This document shows, piece by piece, positions 11,165 through 22,231 of a stretch of 64,000 bases of DNA (the stretch's first letter is position 1; each line of letters begins with the position of its first letter). Position numbers and translations under genes: made by a program. The stretch comes from Palaemon carinicauda (taxonomy: Eukaryota > Arthropoda > Malacostraca > Decapoda > Palaemonidae). The notes beneath the pieces were generated by a model, which was not told where the DNA came from, ran no database searches, and worked only from the letters and a program-made list of their open reading frames with translations. Location of the stretch: the NCBI RefSeq assembly GCF_036898095.1, contig NC_090739.1:103839252-103903251 (forward strand), written 5' to 3'.

Positions 11165-11720
11165 TTCTCTACGTTCCCTATGAGACCTAGCTCCTTGGTT
11201 AGGTCTAATGTCCATTAGAGGCTCTCCAGACAGCGATTTAATGACGACGCCCTGATTAGCCAGTCGTCAAAATAAAGGGAGGCTCTGAATCCTCAAAAAA
11301 TGTAGAAAGCTTGCTACATTTTGCAAGGGCCTTGTAAAAACAAGAGGAGCAGGAATGAGGCCGAAGCACAGTGCTCGAAATTGGTACATTACTTTCCCGT
11401 CCACAAACCTCAGATGTTGTTGAAAGTTTGGATGAATCGGGATGTGGAAGTATGCATCCTGAAGGTCGAGAGAGACCATCCAGTCGCCTTCCCTTACTGC
11501 TGCCAAGACAGATTTGGTAGTCTTCATCGTGAACTTTGTCTTGACAATGAACACATTGAGCGCACTTACATCTTAAGTACTCCTGCAGTGAACGTGGCTG
11601 CCAGATCATTGGAGCCATCCCTGATAGCCTTGTTCCTGCAGTGAACGTGGCTGCCAGATCATTGGAGCCATCCCTGATAGCCTTGTTCATGCATGACATA
11701 ATTGTACAGCAATACATTGA
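11165..11720 (-). pseudogene. E2 reverse transcriptase fragment
   Basis: Frame 11554-11267 has MVSLDLQDAYFHIPIHP (motif A with the catalytic Asp in LDL) and YQFRALCFGLIPAPLVFTR (motif B region). A one-base shift near 11290 then separates it from SLYFDDWLIRA, where FDD is the motif C catalytic pair (YLDD in relatives). Both catalytic boxes are therefore present but in different frames. A 57-bp tandem duplication (agtgaacgtggctgccag.. at 11588 and 11639) lies just upstream. The N-terminal finger region is degraded. Confidence 0.75.
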
Positions 11721-11949
11721 CAGCTGGAGAGACCTTCTTACTTAAGGCTCCCAGGGACCAATCCAACAAATAAAAACTTCAAACGCTCGAAAAAACTCCT
11801 AACAGGAGATGGTCTAGCTCTGAAGCAGACCATAAAATCTTGGAGCGTCTCATGGCTAGACGACGAGGAGAGTCCACTAGGCTTAAGAAGTCTCCCTGGG
11901 CAGAGGCAGGTACTCCCAAGCCGAGAACTTCTCCTTGAGCTTCTCCTGT

Positions 11950-13406
11950 GTCACATCAGACGCCCGAGCGAGAAGCTAATTAAGAAGGAGGAAAAGCAAA
12001 AGCAGACTTTCCTAAACTTCTCCTGGATTCCAACCAGTCTCCCAGTAAGAGCATGGCCCTCTTGGAAGAACAAGAGAGAACTGACTTCGTAAATGTAGGA
12101 GTCGAAGAAAGTCATGCCAAGAGTAAACTCAGACGGCGGAGCAGCCGTTACAAAACGAGTAGGACAAAATTTCACTAAAGAAATTCATAATTAAAAAACA
12201 AGGGATTGTTGGACCACCCTAAGTTACTCCTCTTCTGAATGACTCCCCAAAGGTACATTAGTTGAAAGGGGGTCATCAACTTCTTCAGAAGGCACATCAT
12301 CTGATAAATCTAAAGTCTTGCGAGAAGGAGATTTATATTCAGAATGACGTGAAGGAAAAGCCTGACAGGCTACATCAACTTGTATATGAACAGAAGTTAA
12401 AGTTGGAGGGTCGATGTCACGTTGTGACTGCAGAGAATGTTATTCTACTACACGTCGTGCCAGAAGTAACTGACGTTCAAACGTCCCGTAGTAACAGCGG
12501 TGACTGCTGTTCGACGCTATATCGTGACTACAATGACTGGCCCTCGACGTCACGTCATGTCTACGGTGTCTACCGCTCAACGTCACGGCGTGTCTGCGGT
12601 GTCTGCAGCTCAACGTCACGCTGTGACTGCGGTGGCTGACGTTCAAAGCGATCAAAGTTACATCGAGATTTATGCTCCTCATCTCGTTTAACAGAAAAGC
12701 TGTCACTAGGGATAAAGTCAGCGTGGCGTAACAAAGCTCGTCTAGAACGTTGAAGACCCGAATCACGTATCCCAGAACTGTGACGTACAAAAAGCAAAGG
12801 ATCCTTTCGCACAGGAACAGGATCGAAAGCTTCTATTAAAGAAGAAAGCTTTAACAGCATATCTTGCAAAACACTTAACTTCGGATCAACCTGCGACTGC
12901 GGTGGCTGACGTTCAAACGTCACGTAGTAACAGCGGTGACTGCTGATCGATGCTACGTATATCGTGACTACGGTGACTGACACTCGACATCACGTTGTGT
13001 CTACGGTGTCTACCGCTCAACGTCACGTCGAGTCTGTGGCAGAAACGTCTGACCATGAACGTCATCGCTATGACCGGGACTCTTATGATGACTACAGCTA
13101 GGACATTGAACTTGTTCTGAAGGAACTAATAAACGTTTCAACCGTCTCGAAACTTTACGCCCAGGCTTTTAAAGAGACGAATCATCGGAAGACGAGGAGA
13201 AACTTCGTCTCTCCTGTCTTATGGCAAGGACGTGCTTGACGAGCAAAGTCTGATACCTTTGAGGGAACGTCTGTTCGTTGGTTTACACTCCTCACTCCCT
13301 TAGGTCCTACGACATTCCTTCTCCCTGGTGCAGGGGAGCCTGAAAGAGGTCTCGGACTAGGCAAGTGACAAGCACGAACAAATGAACCCTCCGCAACACA
13401 GAACAT
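11950..13406 (-). pseudogene. E2 gag-like region with tandem-repeat linker
   Basis: Frame 13406-13182 encodes VRACHLPSPRPLSGSPAPGR then RTDVPSKVSDFARQARP, matching the E4 gag block at 27100-26900. After that the frame is shattered. A repeat linker (12430-13040) gives peptides such as PPQSQRDVE. The C-terminal piece near 12175-11951 (KFCPTRFVTAAPPSEFTLG) matches E4 (FVTAAPHSPPSEFALG). Position and these matches identify gag. No zinc knuckle is seen in this copy. Confidence 0.65.
12430..13040. repeat. 33-bp repeats and a 125-bp duplication in E2 gag
   Basis: The word acgtcac recurs at 33-bp steps (12546, 12579, 12612), that is 11 codons. Separately, about 125 bp at 12468-12592 recur, diverged, at 12905-13030 (both gttcaaacgtc..gtagtaacagcggtgactgct). 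The tract codes for the gag linker on minus. Confidence 0.75.
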
Positions 13407-13409
13407 GTT

Positions 13410-14512
13410 TTTTGCACTTCACTGATATCGCATTTTTTAATAATTTCACATTAGACATGAATAAAACTGATTCCTACCTGAAGCACGCAATTCTCCCTTA
13501 AATCAAAAGGTTAGAATTGCGAAAAGAGTCGTATAATGTAAGAACATTAGTACAAAATGAAACACATGCAAAAATCAATAAACATATACATATATATTGA
13601 ATAAAACGGAAATATATAAAGTTAAAAAGATTAGTGACTGGGGATGAGACTAAACACTAGTTCACTAAGGACTACATTTTCAATCTCTCACCGTACAGTG
13701 CCTTGGGACGAGAATAAAAACTAAAACGTTTTATCCTCTCTCCCCGTAGAGAGACTTGGGACGAGAGTAAAAAACTGAATCGAGAACAACGTTACTCGCT
13801 CCCAAACTCCTTGTACAGAGACTTGAGACGAGAATAAAGATCGGATCATTCTCTCTTTCTCTCTCTCTCTTGTCACTCACAAGAGAATGGCCTACTCACC
13901 CTTCGTCAATAACAGGTTATTTGAATAAAGGAAAAAACTGAAAGGACTAAGAAATTGAAAATTAACATGTTCCTTTAAATTAGTATCTTAAAAACTTCAG
14001 TTTGAAAGAAGAATGAACAACACGTCAAAATCGATTTACTCTTTCTGCAAAGTGAAACCGTGATTCTCTCTTTCTCTATCGTAACGATAGAGCGCAAACT
14101 GCGTAGCATAAATAAACCAATCGTTAGTTCATCTTTGAAAAACAGCACGAAGACTATTCAAAGAATAAATTTCTTAAAATATTTTCTAAAAATATTCATC
14201 TCATCACTCTTACAGAGCAACTGTTTTAATCTAAACAAAAATAAAAGTTGAATGGGCTCAACGTTGTTTAACTTCGTTTTCCAAGTTAGAACCGCCTACA
14301 AAGAATAGGTAAAGGCCGCATATAAACAAAAACAAAATTTATCTCGATGTTTAGTATAAATGGAAAGCTAATCAAAGAGGCCTAATAAAGGCGGGTGAGA
14401 TATAAAATATATAGAGGTAAATCTATAAATATCAACAATAATTTATAAAGTGATAAAATAATTACTAAAAGCCTTTAACACACTTCCGTACACTGAGGGA
14501 AGGGTCGGCCAT
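13410..14512 (-). other. E2 AT-rich 5' region, shared with E5
   Basis: A possible gag start ATG is at 14512-14510, encoding MADPSL; E5 (41236) and E4 (27584) start with the same MADPS. Downstream on minus there is about 1.1 kb of AT-rich DNA without an open frame before the gag body. It includes a CT-rich tract and a 19-bp palindrome at 14074-14092 (ctctatcgtaacgatagag) that is also present in E5. E4 lacks this stretch. An intron or untranslated leader are both possible. The 'gcgtgcttcag' word at about 13490 on minus resembles a splice acceptor. Confidence 0.5.
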
Positions 14513-14717
14513 CTTTTCTCTATGGAAAAACCAGAGTGAGATTAAAAAAGCAAGGGCAAAAAACTTTTCCTCTCCTTTCAAAAGCATTTCTTTTGAAGAT
14601 AGTATTGAATAATCCAACATGGCGAAAGCAATGAAACCAAAACCAAGTACTTCAGCAATTCGGTAGAAAACTCGAGGTCTAGAGCGAGCGGAACCAATGT
14701 TGTCGGTGACACCGACA

Positions 14718-14872
14718 AAGAAGAACTGGAGTGGTTGAGAAGTATATGCGGTATCCGGCCGATAGTCGGCGCTGGTGGGCACACCCGCTACCTTCATGGC
14801 GATCGCTAGCGAGTTTTTTGGAATCTGTCGGGCCGTCGGAGACGTCAGCTATTTATATATTTACCAGCTAAG
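14718..14872. repeat. E2 right inverted terminal repeat
   Basis: This is the inverse of 8441-8595. The outer unique end runs on to about 14887 (agtttaatatttaaaa). Confidence 0.9.
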
Positions 14873-14887
14873 TTTAATATTTAAAAA

Positions 14888-16921
14888 TTACATGACAGTG
14901 TCAAAAGATATAAAATAGTGTACATTGAAAAAAAAGGAAATAATATTCATAGTTAAAGTAGTTAATTGTAGGTTATTTTCGCAAGCAGTTTATGTACTAT
15001 AATATACAGATTGTAGCATGAATTGGAACATATTGCTAAAAGAAAGTAATTAATAAAAATTTCTCTATATAGTCACACTTTTAGATAACTTTACACAATT
15101 CTGCAAATGATATAAACTAGAAATCTGTTAAGAGGTTCAGAGGAAATGGACATTTGATTTAACAGATAGTTAAATATGAGCAGCAACTTCTAGGGGCAAA
15201 AGTCCTTCCTCATTTAATTTTTTTTTTCTTAATTGCTTTTTAATATTCATTGTCCTCATTTTTCAAAAATAAATTACAATAGTCTACACTTAAACAATCC
15301 ATTTAACATTACCTATAATAATTCTGGCTAATTATTTCAAGACTGTAATAGGAATCCATTATCATTAGGTATATTCGTATTCGCCAACTAAACGTATGAT
15401 TGTGCTTGCTGAACATCAGGTAATTAAGAAATTGCAATCTGAATTTTGATAAAGTATAAAGCTCATTACTGATGACCTGGATCAATTTTCAAGTTAAATT
15501 TGGTGCTTAGAAATTACTAGAAAAATTCAGTGTCACATTGATGCATATAATTGAAAGCTGAAATAAATTTGCTTTACATGAACTAACTTTGTTGTGATTA
15601 AGAGTGAATAAAATACTTTCTACTAGATTGAATAAAAGTTAATAGCTTTTACAATTAAAGTCAAGGCTTCCAGAAATAAACACTTTGATAAACAAATTTC
15701 TGGTAATATTGTTGTAAAAATTTATATTACCTAATTACTGTCACTTCACTCTATTGAACCTAACATGGAGATTAACAATAACTCCTTAAATTCTTAATAA
15801 CCGGTCAACTGAGCATTTCAAGATACTGTACTGGATCTGTAATAGCGTAATCGTTTCCTGTAAGAGTATCATGATACTCTTAGATGGAGGATAGATTGCC
15901 TGCTTCAATTGAGACAATTTACTGGTGCTCCTTTAGGAATCAAAACTTAATCGAATCGATCATTTTTCTTCTCCAGAATCACTTTGGATTTTTTTTTTTT
16001 CTGCGGCAAATCCCTGATTATTTACTGCTGCTCATCTTGATGACAATAAGATTATTTGTTGTTTAATATCCTGTTCTCAGCAGGAAGGTGTACATGTAGA
16101 TACATTTTTCTTCTGTTTAATGATTCTAATCTGAAAAGTAAATAAAGTTGTTAATAGTAAATATATATCAGTCTTATTCAAATATTTTACTGTGCACTTC
16201 AATATCAAGATCATAGTTTTAGTAAAACTGTCTGCATGATAAACTATAGATAAGATATTTTAGTGTATTAAACACAAAACTTTAGTTAATGCCCAACTAG
16301 ACATATCCATATTTATAAAGTGGAAAAGTATTAGCCCCTAAATCCTAACAAGGAATTACATTACTACAATAGACGAATGACCGGTCTCTGGTAATCCACA
16401 GATAAGCTGAATTTCACCATGTTCCTTCAATTTTCTTAGAAATACGCAATAAATTATAATCCCTTGAATACAATATTCTACCTTACACCACAGAGGATAC
16501 CTGGTCACACGCACAACACTCATAAAATGTCTATAAAAAATTATGTATAAATTCAGAGCAAAAATAGGATTCACTGACACGGTGTTTCAGGTGTAAAATA
16601 TTACTTAGTATACAAGTGTACAGTGCTTTGAACATGAATAAAGAATGGTGCTTCCACATTCCTCAAAACAGAAAAAAGATCTGCAACTTCTTAAATTTAT
16701 CAAGTGAATGTATCATTCTTGTAATTGAAAAGCCATACTAAATTTTCACTATATATTGCATGGATCCTCCATAAACTAACTACAGCTATCCTAACATATT
16801 AATTACAGGTAGTTTATCTAAGTGGATTTTCTGGTTTAATTTCAATCAGTGAACCAGCTTATTCTACTCATCTTCACCATTTTACTAATCACAAACTATG
16901 AAAATAACCTATCGCACAAAA
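14888..16921. other. AT-rich stretch with no recognisable gene
   Basis: About 2 kb of AT-rich sequence lie between two retroelements. No frame above about 75 codons, no RT or transposase motif, no tandem repeat and no RNA gene were seen. It may be the original genomic DNA into which E2 and E3 inserted. Confidence 0.6.
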
Positions 16922-17748
16922 ATGACCAATTCGTAGATAATTTGTATTTTTCCTAACTATACAAACCTTGGCTATTTAATAGGGGTTATTACTTTCGGCG
17001 TAACTGAAATGACGAGCCATTAGAATTTTAACGAGGGTTTACTACCTCACCGCTAGTTAGCGGGGGGTAGGGAGGGTAGCCTGCTAACACCCCCCTCACA
17101 CACACTAGTGCTTGAGCTCACTTAGCTTGGAGGTAGGCCTTTAAGGGGAATAGGGCTGGCGGTCAAGTTTGATTAAATAGCTAAGGTTTGAATAGTTAGG
17201 AAAAATACAAATTTGTCATTTGTTTCGTAACTGACATACAAACCGCGCTACTTAATAGGGGTGACTCACCCATTAGGAAGTGTGGAAAGTCCCTGCCAGT
17301 ACTGGCCTTTGGCTTTGCCCGGGGACTCAATATTTGAGTGTGTTCGCACTCAGCAATAAGGAGTCCCTGCACCTCTCTAGAACCTTACTATGCAAGGAGT
17401 GCGGCCTACGCAAGCTGTGTGTGAAGGTATAATAAAGTGTGACTCGTCCTAGGAAGTTGACCTGTAGTCCTTTAGATGGAAACTTTAGGCTAGGACTCTC
17501 CCAATACCACCTCGTTAGAGTATGGGGACGTGACAGTATTATCTTAATACTAGGAACACAAGGAAACATGGTTTACCTGCAGTGGTTTGAGGTCAGCTGT
17601 GCAGAGAACCCAGGATGCTGCTTTCCCCAGGAGAGGGGAAGATGAAGAAAAGAATAAGGGCCAGACAAACCTTTTCATTCATGCAGACTAGGACCGGGTA
17701 ATAATGCCCTCAACCTTCTGCTACTTGTCCACTAGGGAGCCTGAGGTT

Positions 17749-19032
17749 TTAAACCAGCTGTTGTGCAGCCACCACAGGGCCGATAGAAAACGTATCGAGC
17801 CTCCTGTGGGTCACGTCTTGCAGGTAGTGGGCTGTGAAGGTCATCCGACGCTTCCACACCACAGCTTGAAGAACCTGCGTCACTGAGAACTTTTTCTTGA
17901 CGGCCAGGGATGTAGCTATGCCCCTGACATCATGTGCTCTAGGATGACGTGACGGAGGAGGGTCTAGATTCAGGGACAGATGGATCACTCTACAAATCCA
18001 TGCCAAGATGGTGTTCTTGGTGACCCTCCTCTTAGTCTCCCAGTACTAACAAACAATGCTTGCACCTGGGGACGGACTGCAGCCGTTCTTTTGAGATATA
18101 GCCTCAGACTCCTTACTGGGCACATTAGGAGATGGTCTGGGTCATCTGTTACAGAACGAAGACTTGAAATCTGGAAGGAGTCGAACCACGGTCCGGTACC
18201 CCCGGATTTTGAGTCTCGCCAATAAAGGGACGAATTTCAACGTTACCTCACTCCATCCCCTTGAATGGGCGATGTCATATGAGAGACCATGAAGTTCATA
18301 GACTCGCTTGGCCGAAGCCAATGCTAGTAGGAACACCGTCTTCCAAGTTAGGTGGCGATCTGAAGCCTGGCGAAATGGTTCATAGGGAGGACTCTTAAGA
18401 GACCTGAGAACTCGAACCACGTTCCATGGAGGTGGTCTCACTTCCGACTGAGGGCATGTAAGTTCATAACTTCGTATGAGTAGGGAAAGTTCTAGCGAGG
18501 AAGAAATGTCCATTCCTTTGAGCCTGAAGGCTAGACTTAAGGCTGAGCGATAGCCTTTCACCGCCGGGACTAAAAGGCGCATTTCTTCCAGCAAATACAC
18601 GAGGAACTCCACTATTGCTGGAATAGTGGCATCGAGTGGAGAGAGACCCCTTCCACGATACCAACCACAGAAGACTTTCCACTTTGCTTGGTAGACAGAA
18701 GAGGATGATTTTCGCAGATGTCCAGAAATCCTAATCGCAACTTGTTGCGAAAATTCTCTCAAGGAGATGCTGGATAGTCTCCAGGTGTGAAGTTGTAGCG
18801 AAGCTACGGCTTTGTGGAAGATGTCAGCATGTGGTTGTCTGAGTAGATCGTGTCGTGGAGGGAGTTCTCTCGGAAGTTCCGTAGGAGCTGCAGAAGGTCC
18901 GGAAACCATTCCGCGTGATGCCATAGCGGAGCTATAAGGGTCATTGAAAGATTGACTGATATTCTGGTCTTGTTGAGCACCCTCCTCATCTGACAGAATG
19001 GGGGAAAGGCGTACACATCGATGTTGTCCCAC
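17749..19032 (-). pseudogene. E3 tyrosine recombinase
   Basis: Frame 19032-18142 (296 codons) ends the DIRS spacer (SGPSAAP). It then gives a core-binding domain with SSVYQAKWKVFCGWYRG and VKGYRSALSLAFRLKG, and the catalytic domain start LALASAKRVYELHG with the first Arg. After a frameshift near 18160-18000, frame 18006-17749 supplies AHDVRGIATSLA (H-x-x-R) and FTAHYLQDVTHR with the probable Tyr nucleophile. All catalytic residues are thus visible, unlike in E1. The shift splits them into two frames. The enzyme would recombine the circular intermediate into the genome. Confidence 0.78.
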
Positions 19033-19676
19033 CGTTGTTGGAAGGCATCTTGCCAGAGTGCCTTGGGATTCAGGACTGGGGAGCAGTAAGTAGAAGCTTG
19101 AAGTTCAGCGCTGTCGCGAACAGATCCACAGTCGGGGAACCCCACACAAGTCAGGACTTTGTTGGCTACTATATGATCCAAAGACCACTTGGTACTCACT
19201 ATCTGAGACGCTCTGCTCAGATTGTCGGCGAGCACATTCCTCTTGCCTGGAATGAAACGTGCCGATAGTGGAATCGAGTGGACTTCGGTCCACCTCAGTA
19301 TCTCTACTGCAAGATGGGATAGCTGCTTCGAAAAGGTACCTCCTTGCTTGTTGATGTAAGCCACTACTGTGGTGTTATCGCTCATCACCACCACAGAGTG
19401 ACCCGCCAGGTATTGTTGGAACTGCTGAAGGGCCAAGAAAACGGCCTTCATCTCTAGAAGATTTATATGGAGGCACTTTTCTGATTCTGACCACAGACCT
19501 GAGGTCCTGTGATGCAGAACGTGGGCCCCGCACCCTTTCTTTGAGGCGTCTGAAAACAGCATCAAATCCGGGGGAAGGACGAGAAATCCTCTTCGTAGGT
19601 TATCGTCTGTCACCCACCACTGGAAGTCCATCCGTTCCGCAGGTCCCATAGGGATCATGACGTCCGGGGATTCCAC
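18804..19676 (-). pseudogene. E3 RNase H and spacer
   Basis: The frame (290 codons) contains the full RNase H acidic set: LMLFSDASKKGCGAHV, INLLEMKAVFLALQQF, VVMSDNTTVVAYINKQ and GKRNVLADNLSR. It is followed by the DIRS spacer with FPPFCQMRRVLNKTR and LIAPLWHHAEWFPDL. Its start overlaps the RT frame out of phase (19600-19676), so a one-base shift separates polymerase from RNase H. Its end overlaps the YR frame out of phase (18804-19032). Active-site residues are intact. Confidence 0.8.
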
Positions 19677-20719
19677 CGGGACTTGAGTCGCATTGGAGGG
19701 ATCTCATCCTGAGGCGACAGTTGGGAACTAGACGAGCCAAGGATGAGAGGTGACCGAGGAGACGTAACCACGATTGGGCTGGAAGCTCTTCTCGCCTGAG
19801 GAAAGGGCTTGCGACCCTCCTCAGCCTTGCTATCCTGTTGTCTGATGTGAAGGCTTCGTGGAGATTGGTGTCTATAATCATACCTATGTAAATCAGTCTT
19901 TGAGTGGGAAGCAGAGAGGACTTCTCGAGATTTACCATGATCCCTAAATCCTGGCAAAGTCCCAGAAGTTTGTCTCGGTGTCGAAGAAGGGATGACTCCG
20001 AGTCTGCCAGGATCAGCCAGTCGTCCAGATAACGAAGGAGACGGATGCCGATCCTGTGTGCCCATGACGATATTAGGGTGAACACTTTGGTGAAAACCTG
20101 TGGTGCTGTGGAGAGACCGAAACACAGCGCCTTGAACTGGTAAACCTTGTTGTCTAGGCTGAATCTTAAGTACTTCCTTGAAGACGGATGGACTGGGATC
20201 TGGAAGTATGCGTCCTTCAGATCCAGTGTACACATGAAGTCTTGCGGTCTCACTGCAAGTCTGACCGTGTCTGCGGTCTCACTGCAAGTCTAACCGTGTC
20301 TGCGGTCTCACTGCAAGTCTAACCGTGTCTGCGGTCTCACTGCAAGTCTAACCGTGTCTGCGGTCTCCATGCTGAACAGAGTTTGCTTGACAAACTTATT
20401 CAGAGCAGAGGTCGATGACTGGTCTCCAGCCTCCAGACGCCTTCTTTACAAGAAAGTGTCGACTGAAGAAGCCTGGAGACCCGTCGAGGACCTCTTGGAG
20501 AGCGCCCTTCTTGAACATGGTCTGGACTTCAGCCCGAAGGGCCTGCCCCCTTGCTGATCCCATGGCAAGGGAGCTCAATGACACTGGATTCGTCGTCAGG
20601 GGAGGTAGAGATGACTTGATTACGGAAATCGTCCAGGAATCGGCCCCCAGTTGCTGCCCCCTGTTTGCGCAACTTTGAAGGCATCCCCCCCCCTGGTGGA
20701 CATGCAGGGGGACTGCCAA
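19600..20719 (-). pseudogene. E3 reverse transcriptase
   Basis: Frame 20719-20396 gives the N-terminal fingers (KKGALQEVLDGSPGFFSRHFLVKK as separate short blocks, then GGWRPVIDL). Frame 20253-19600 begins at motif A (CTLDLKDAYFQIPVHP). It continues through KALCFGLSTAPQVFTK and the intact catalytic box LLRYLDDWLILAD, then VNLEKSSLLPTQRL. Between the two frames lies a 29-bp repeat array (20252-20370) absent from E1. Without it the palm appears whole. This is the best-kept polymerase core of the E1 family in the window. Confidence 0.8.
20252..20370. repeat. 29-bp tandem repeat, four copies, inside E3 RT
   Basis: The unit actgcaagtctaaccgtgtc plus tgcggtctc starts at 20252, 20281, 20310 and 20339. 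E1 has a single copy at the same place (about 3210-3260). Three extra units add 87 bp, a multiple of three. The copies are almost identical, so the expansion looks recent. Confidence 0.9.
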
Positions 20720-20736
20720 TCCTAGCGTTTGTGGCC

Positions 20737-21205
20737 TCAGCTGCTCCCTCTAGGATTCTTCCCTCCCCTGGAGGACTTCTTGCCTTTCCTGTCCTTGACA
20801 GGAAAAGGGCTTAGACAACACTGTCTTCGCTGCCGTTGTCGGTTTCGTGGTCTTAGTAGGACGTGGCTGATGGGGTGCTGGAGGTTTATAGGGCTTGGAT
20901 GCCAAAGCCCTATGTAGGAGGGAGTCTTGATGGGACTTCCTCCACCTCTCTGCAGTCTGCTCCACGTCCTTAGGCTCAAACAGGTTCGTTCCCATAACGG
21001 AAGAATGTCTGAGCCTGCTGATCTCTGTGCAAGGGACCTTCTGGTGGAACCTCTCAGACACTGCATCCCGTCGTTTCAGGATGGTGTTTGCCCACAAGTT
21101 CGAGACTTGGTGGGCCAGAAACTCTATCGTGCGAGTGCCTGAGAGTAAAAAGGGCTCCATAGCTTTCCTGGTACGTTCTTTGGATAAATCCTCCGAACGT
21201 AACAA
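20737..21205 (-). pseudogene. E3 gag C-terminal fragment
   Basis: Frame 21205-20750 reads LLSGTRTIEFLAHQVSNLWANTIL as short blocks, then SERFHQKVP, EQTAERWRKSHQDSLLHRAL and a Lys/Arg/Ser-rich tail. It aligns with E1 4164-3646. The rest of gag is absent because the element ends here. Function inferred from position is nucleocapsid-like packaging. Confidence 0.65.
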
Positions 21206-21214
21206 ATAATAGTA

Positions 21215-21480
21215 AAGCCTTTCCTGTGTTGTTTTAAAATAATAGTTGCTTAACTGTCATTTACTCATTAACACTGGTAAGAATTTTGTTAGAAGTTTCA
21301 ACAATATCATCAATGTCATTTATAGAGAAGTAAAATAGTGTATCATCTGCAAATAGTTTAAACTTCACTTCATGTCTCGGTAACACTTTTGATACATCTA
21401 CAGTATTCAGTAGATACAGAATAAGATTGGACCTACAACACCTAGTAAATTAAGAGAAAACACAGGGCAACATTTCTAAG
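21215..21480 (-). pseudogene. Non-LTR retrotransposon RT scrap (motif B-C region)
   Basis: This is too broken for a long frame. The minus strand reads GVVGPILFCIY at about 21440 and, one base out of phase, VKFKLFADDTLFYFSIND followed by DIDDIVETSNKIL to a stop at about 21253. GPILF and FADD are the hallmarks of non-LTR RT motifs B and C. The sequence is unlike the RNase H-bearing element at 31-46 kb, so it is another clade (CR1/jockey-like by motif style). It abuts the truncated end of E3. Confidence 0.75.
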
Positions 21481-21545
21481 AGACAAAATAAAAATTAACT
21501 ACAGTAAATATGATATTTTGATTATAAAATAAATTTTTGAATATA

Positions 21546-21698
21546 CTTACCCAGTGAATATATAATAGCTGACGTCTCGGACGGCTCGACAGAAACACAA
21601 AAACTCGCGAGCGATCGCCATGAAGGTTGCGGGTGTGCCCACCAGCGCCAACTATCGGCCAGATACCGCATATACATGTAAACAGCTCCAGTTCTTCT
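21546..21698. repeat. E4 left inverted terminal repeat
   Basis: It is inverse to 27791-27940. The core contains ctgacgtctcggacggctcg, acaaaaactcgcgagcgatc, the 'ggttgcgggtgtgccc' block and atacatgtaaacagctcc. A few mismatches are visible. Confidence 0.9.
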
Positions 21699-21744
21699 CA
21701 TCCCGCTGGGTCTCTATCGGGGAGGAAGGGGGGGCCTTTAATTT

Positions 21745-21840
21745 ATATATTCACCGGGTAAGTATATTCAAAAATTTATTTTATAATCAAAATATAATTT
21801 TTAAATATTAAACTTAGCCGGTGAATATATAATAGCTGAT
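21745..21840. repeat. E4 internal complementary region
   Basis: Inverted left outer end and inverted right outer end are fused within an A/T run at about 21800-21805. It sits at the coding 3' side, directly after the left ITR and a 40-bp spacer. Confidence 0.85.
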
Positions 21841-22231
21841 TCACACCCATGGTGGTGGGTAGAGACCAGTATTAATACAGTTTACGGCGTATATGCTTAG
21901 AGTTTTTGACAGTTATATTATAACAAAACCCAAATAAATATAGGTACCTGGTAAGGAAGCTGACTCTGACGATTACTCTGCCTTGTTAGTCTGCTTTCCT
22001 CACGAAGCCCAGCCATCCTCTTAGGATGCTGAAAGACTCCCAGGAGCTGAAGTATCAAGGGCGGCAACCCATACAACAGGACCTCATCAAAACCCTTAAT
22101 CTGGGCGCTCTAAAGAAATGACATTTGACCACCCGCCAAATCAACCAGGATGCGAAAGGCTTCTTAGCCTTCCGTACAACCCAAAACAAGATTAAAAACA
22201 TTTCAAGAGACAGATTAAAAGGATATTGGAA

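Larger units (their letters stand above)
8405..14887 (-). mobile_element. E2: DIRS element of the second family, complete outline, decayed
   Basis: The 6.5-kb element has inverted terminal repeats at 8441-8595 and 14718-14872 and an ICR at 8647-8736. On minus, in coding order, are gag (start about 14512, main body 13406-11950), RT (about 11720-11170), RNase H, a DIRS spacer and YR (to about 9139). The ends are set by the ICR, in which 'taatgaaaatatcattttt' (left end, inverted) runs into aatattaaacttagcc (right end, inverted). No target duplication is seen. ITR arms differ at only a few sites. It belongs to the same family as E4 and E5. Confidence 0.87.
16922..21205 (-). mobile_element. E3: 5'-truncated DIRS-like element of the E1 family
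   Basis: The left end, ITR (16978-17125) and ICR (17170-17262) match E1. Coding on minus runs YR, RNase H, RT and the C-terminal part of gag, then similarity to E1 stops at about 21205. Most of gag and the right ITR are missing. What follows is a scrap of unrelated non-LTR RT. Coding is better kept than in E1: long frames of 296, 290 and 217 codons overlap in shifted phases. The ICR lacks about 9 bp present in the outer end. Loss of one ITR means it cannot complete the DIRS cycle. Confidence 0.85.
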
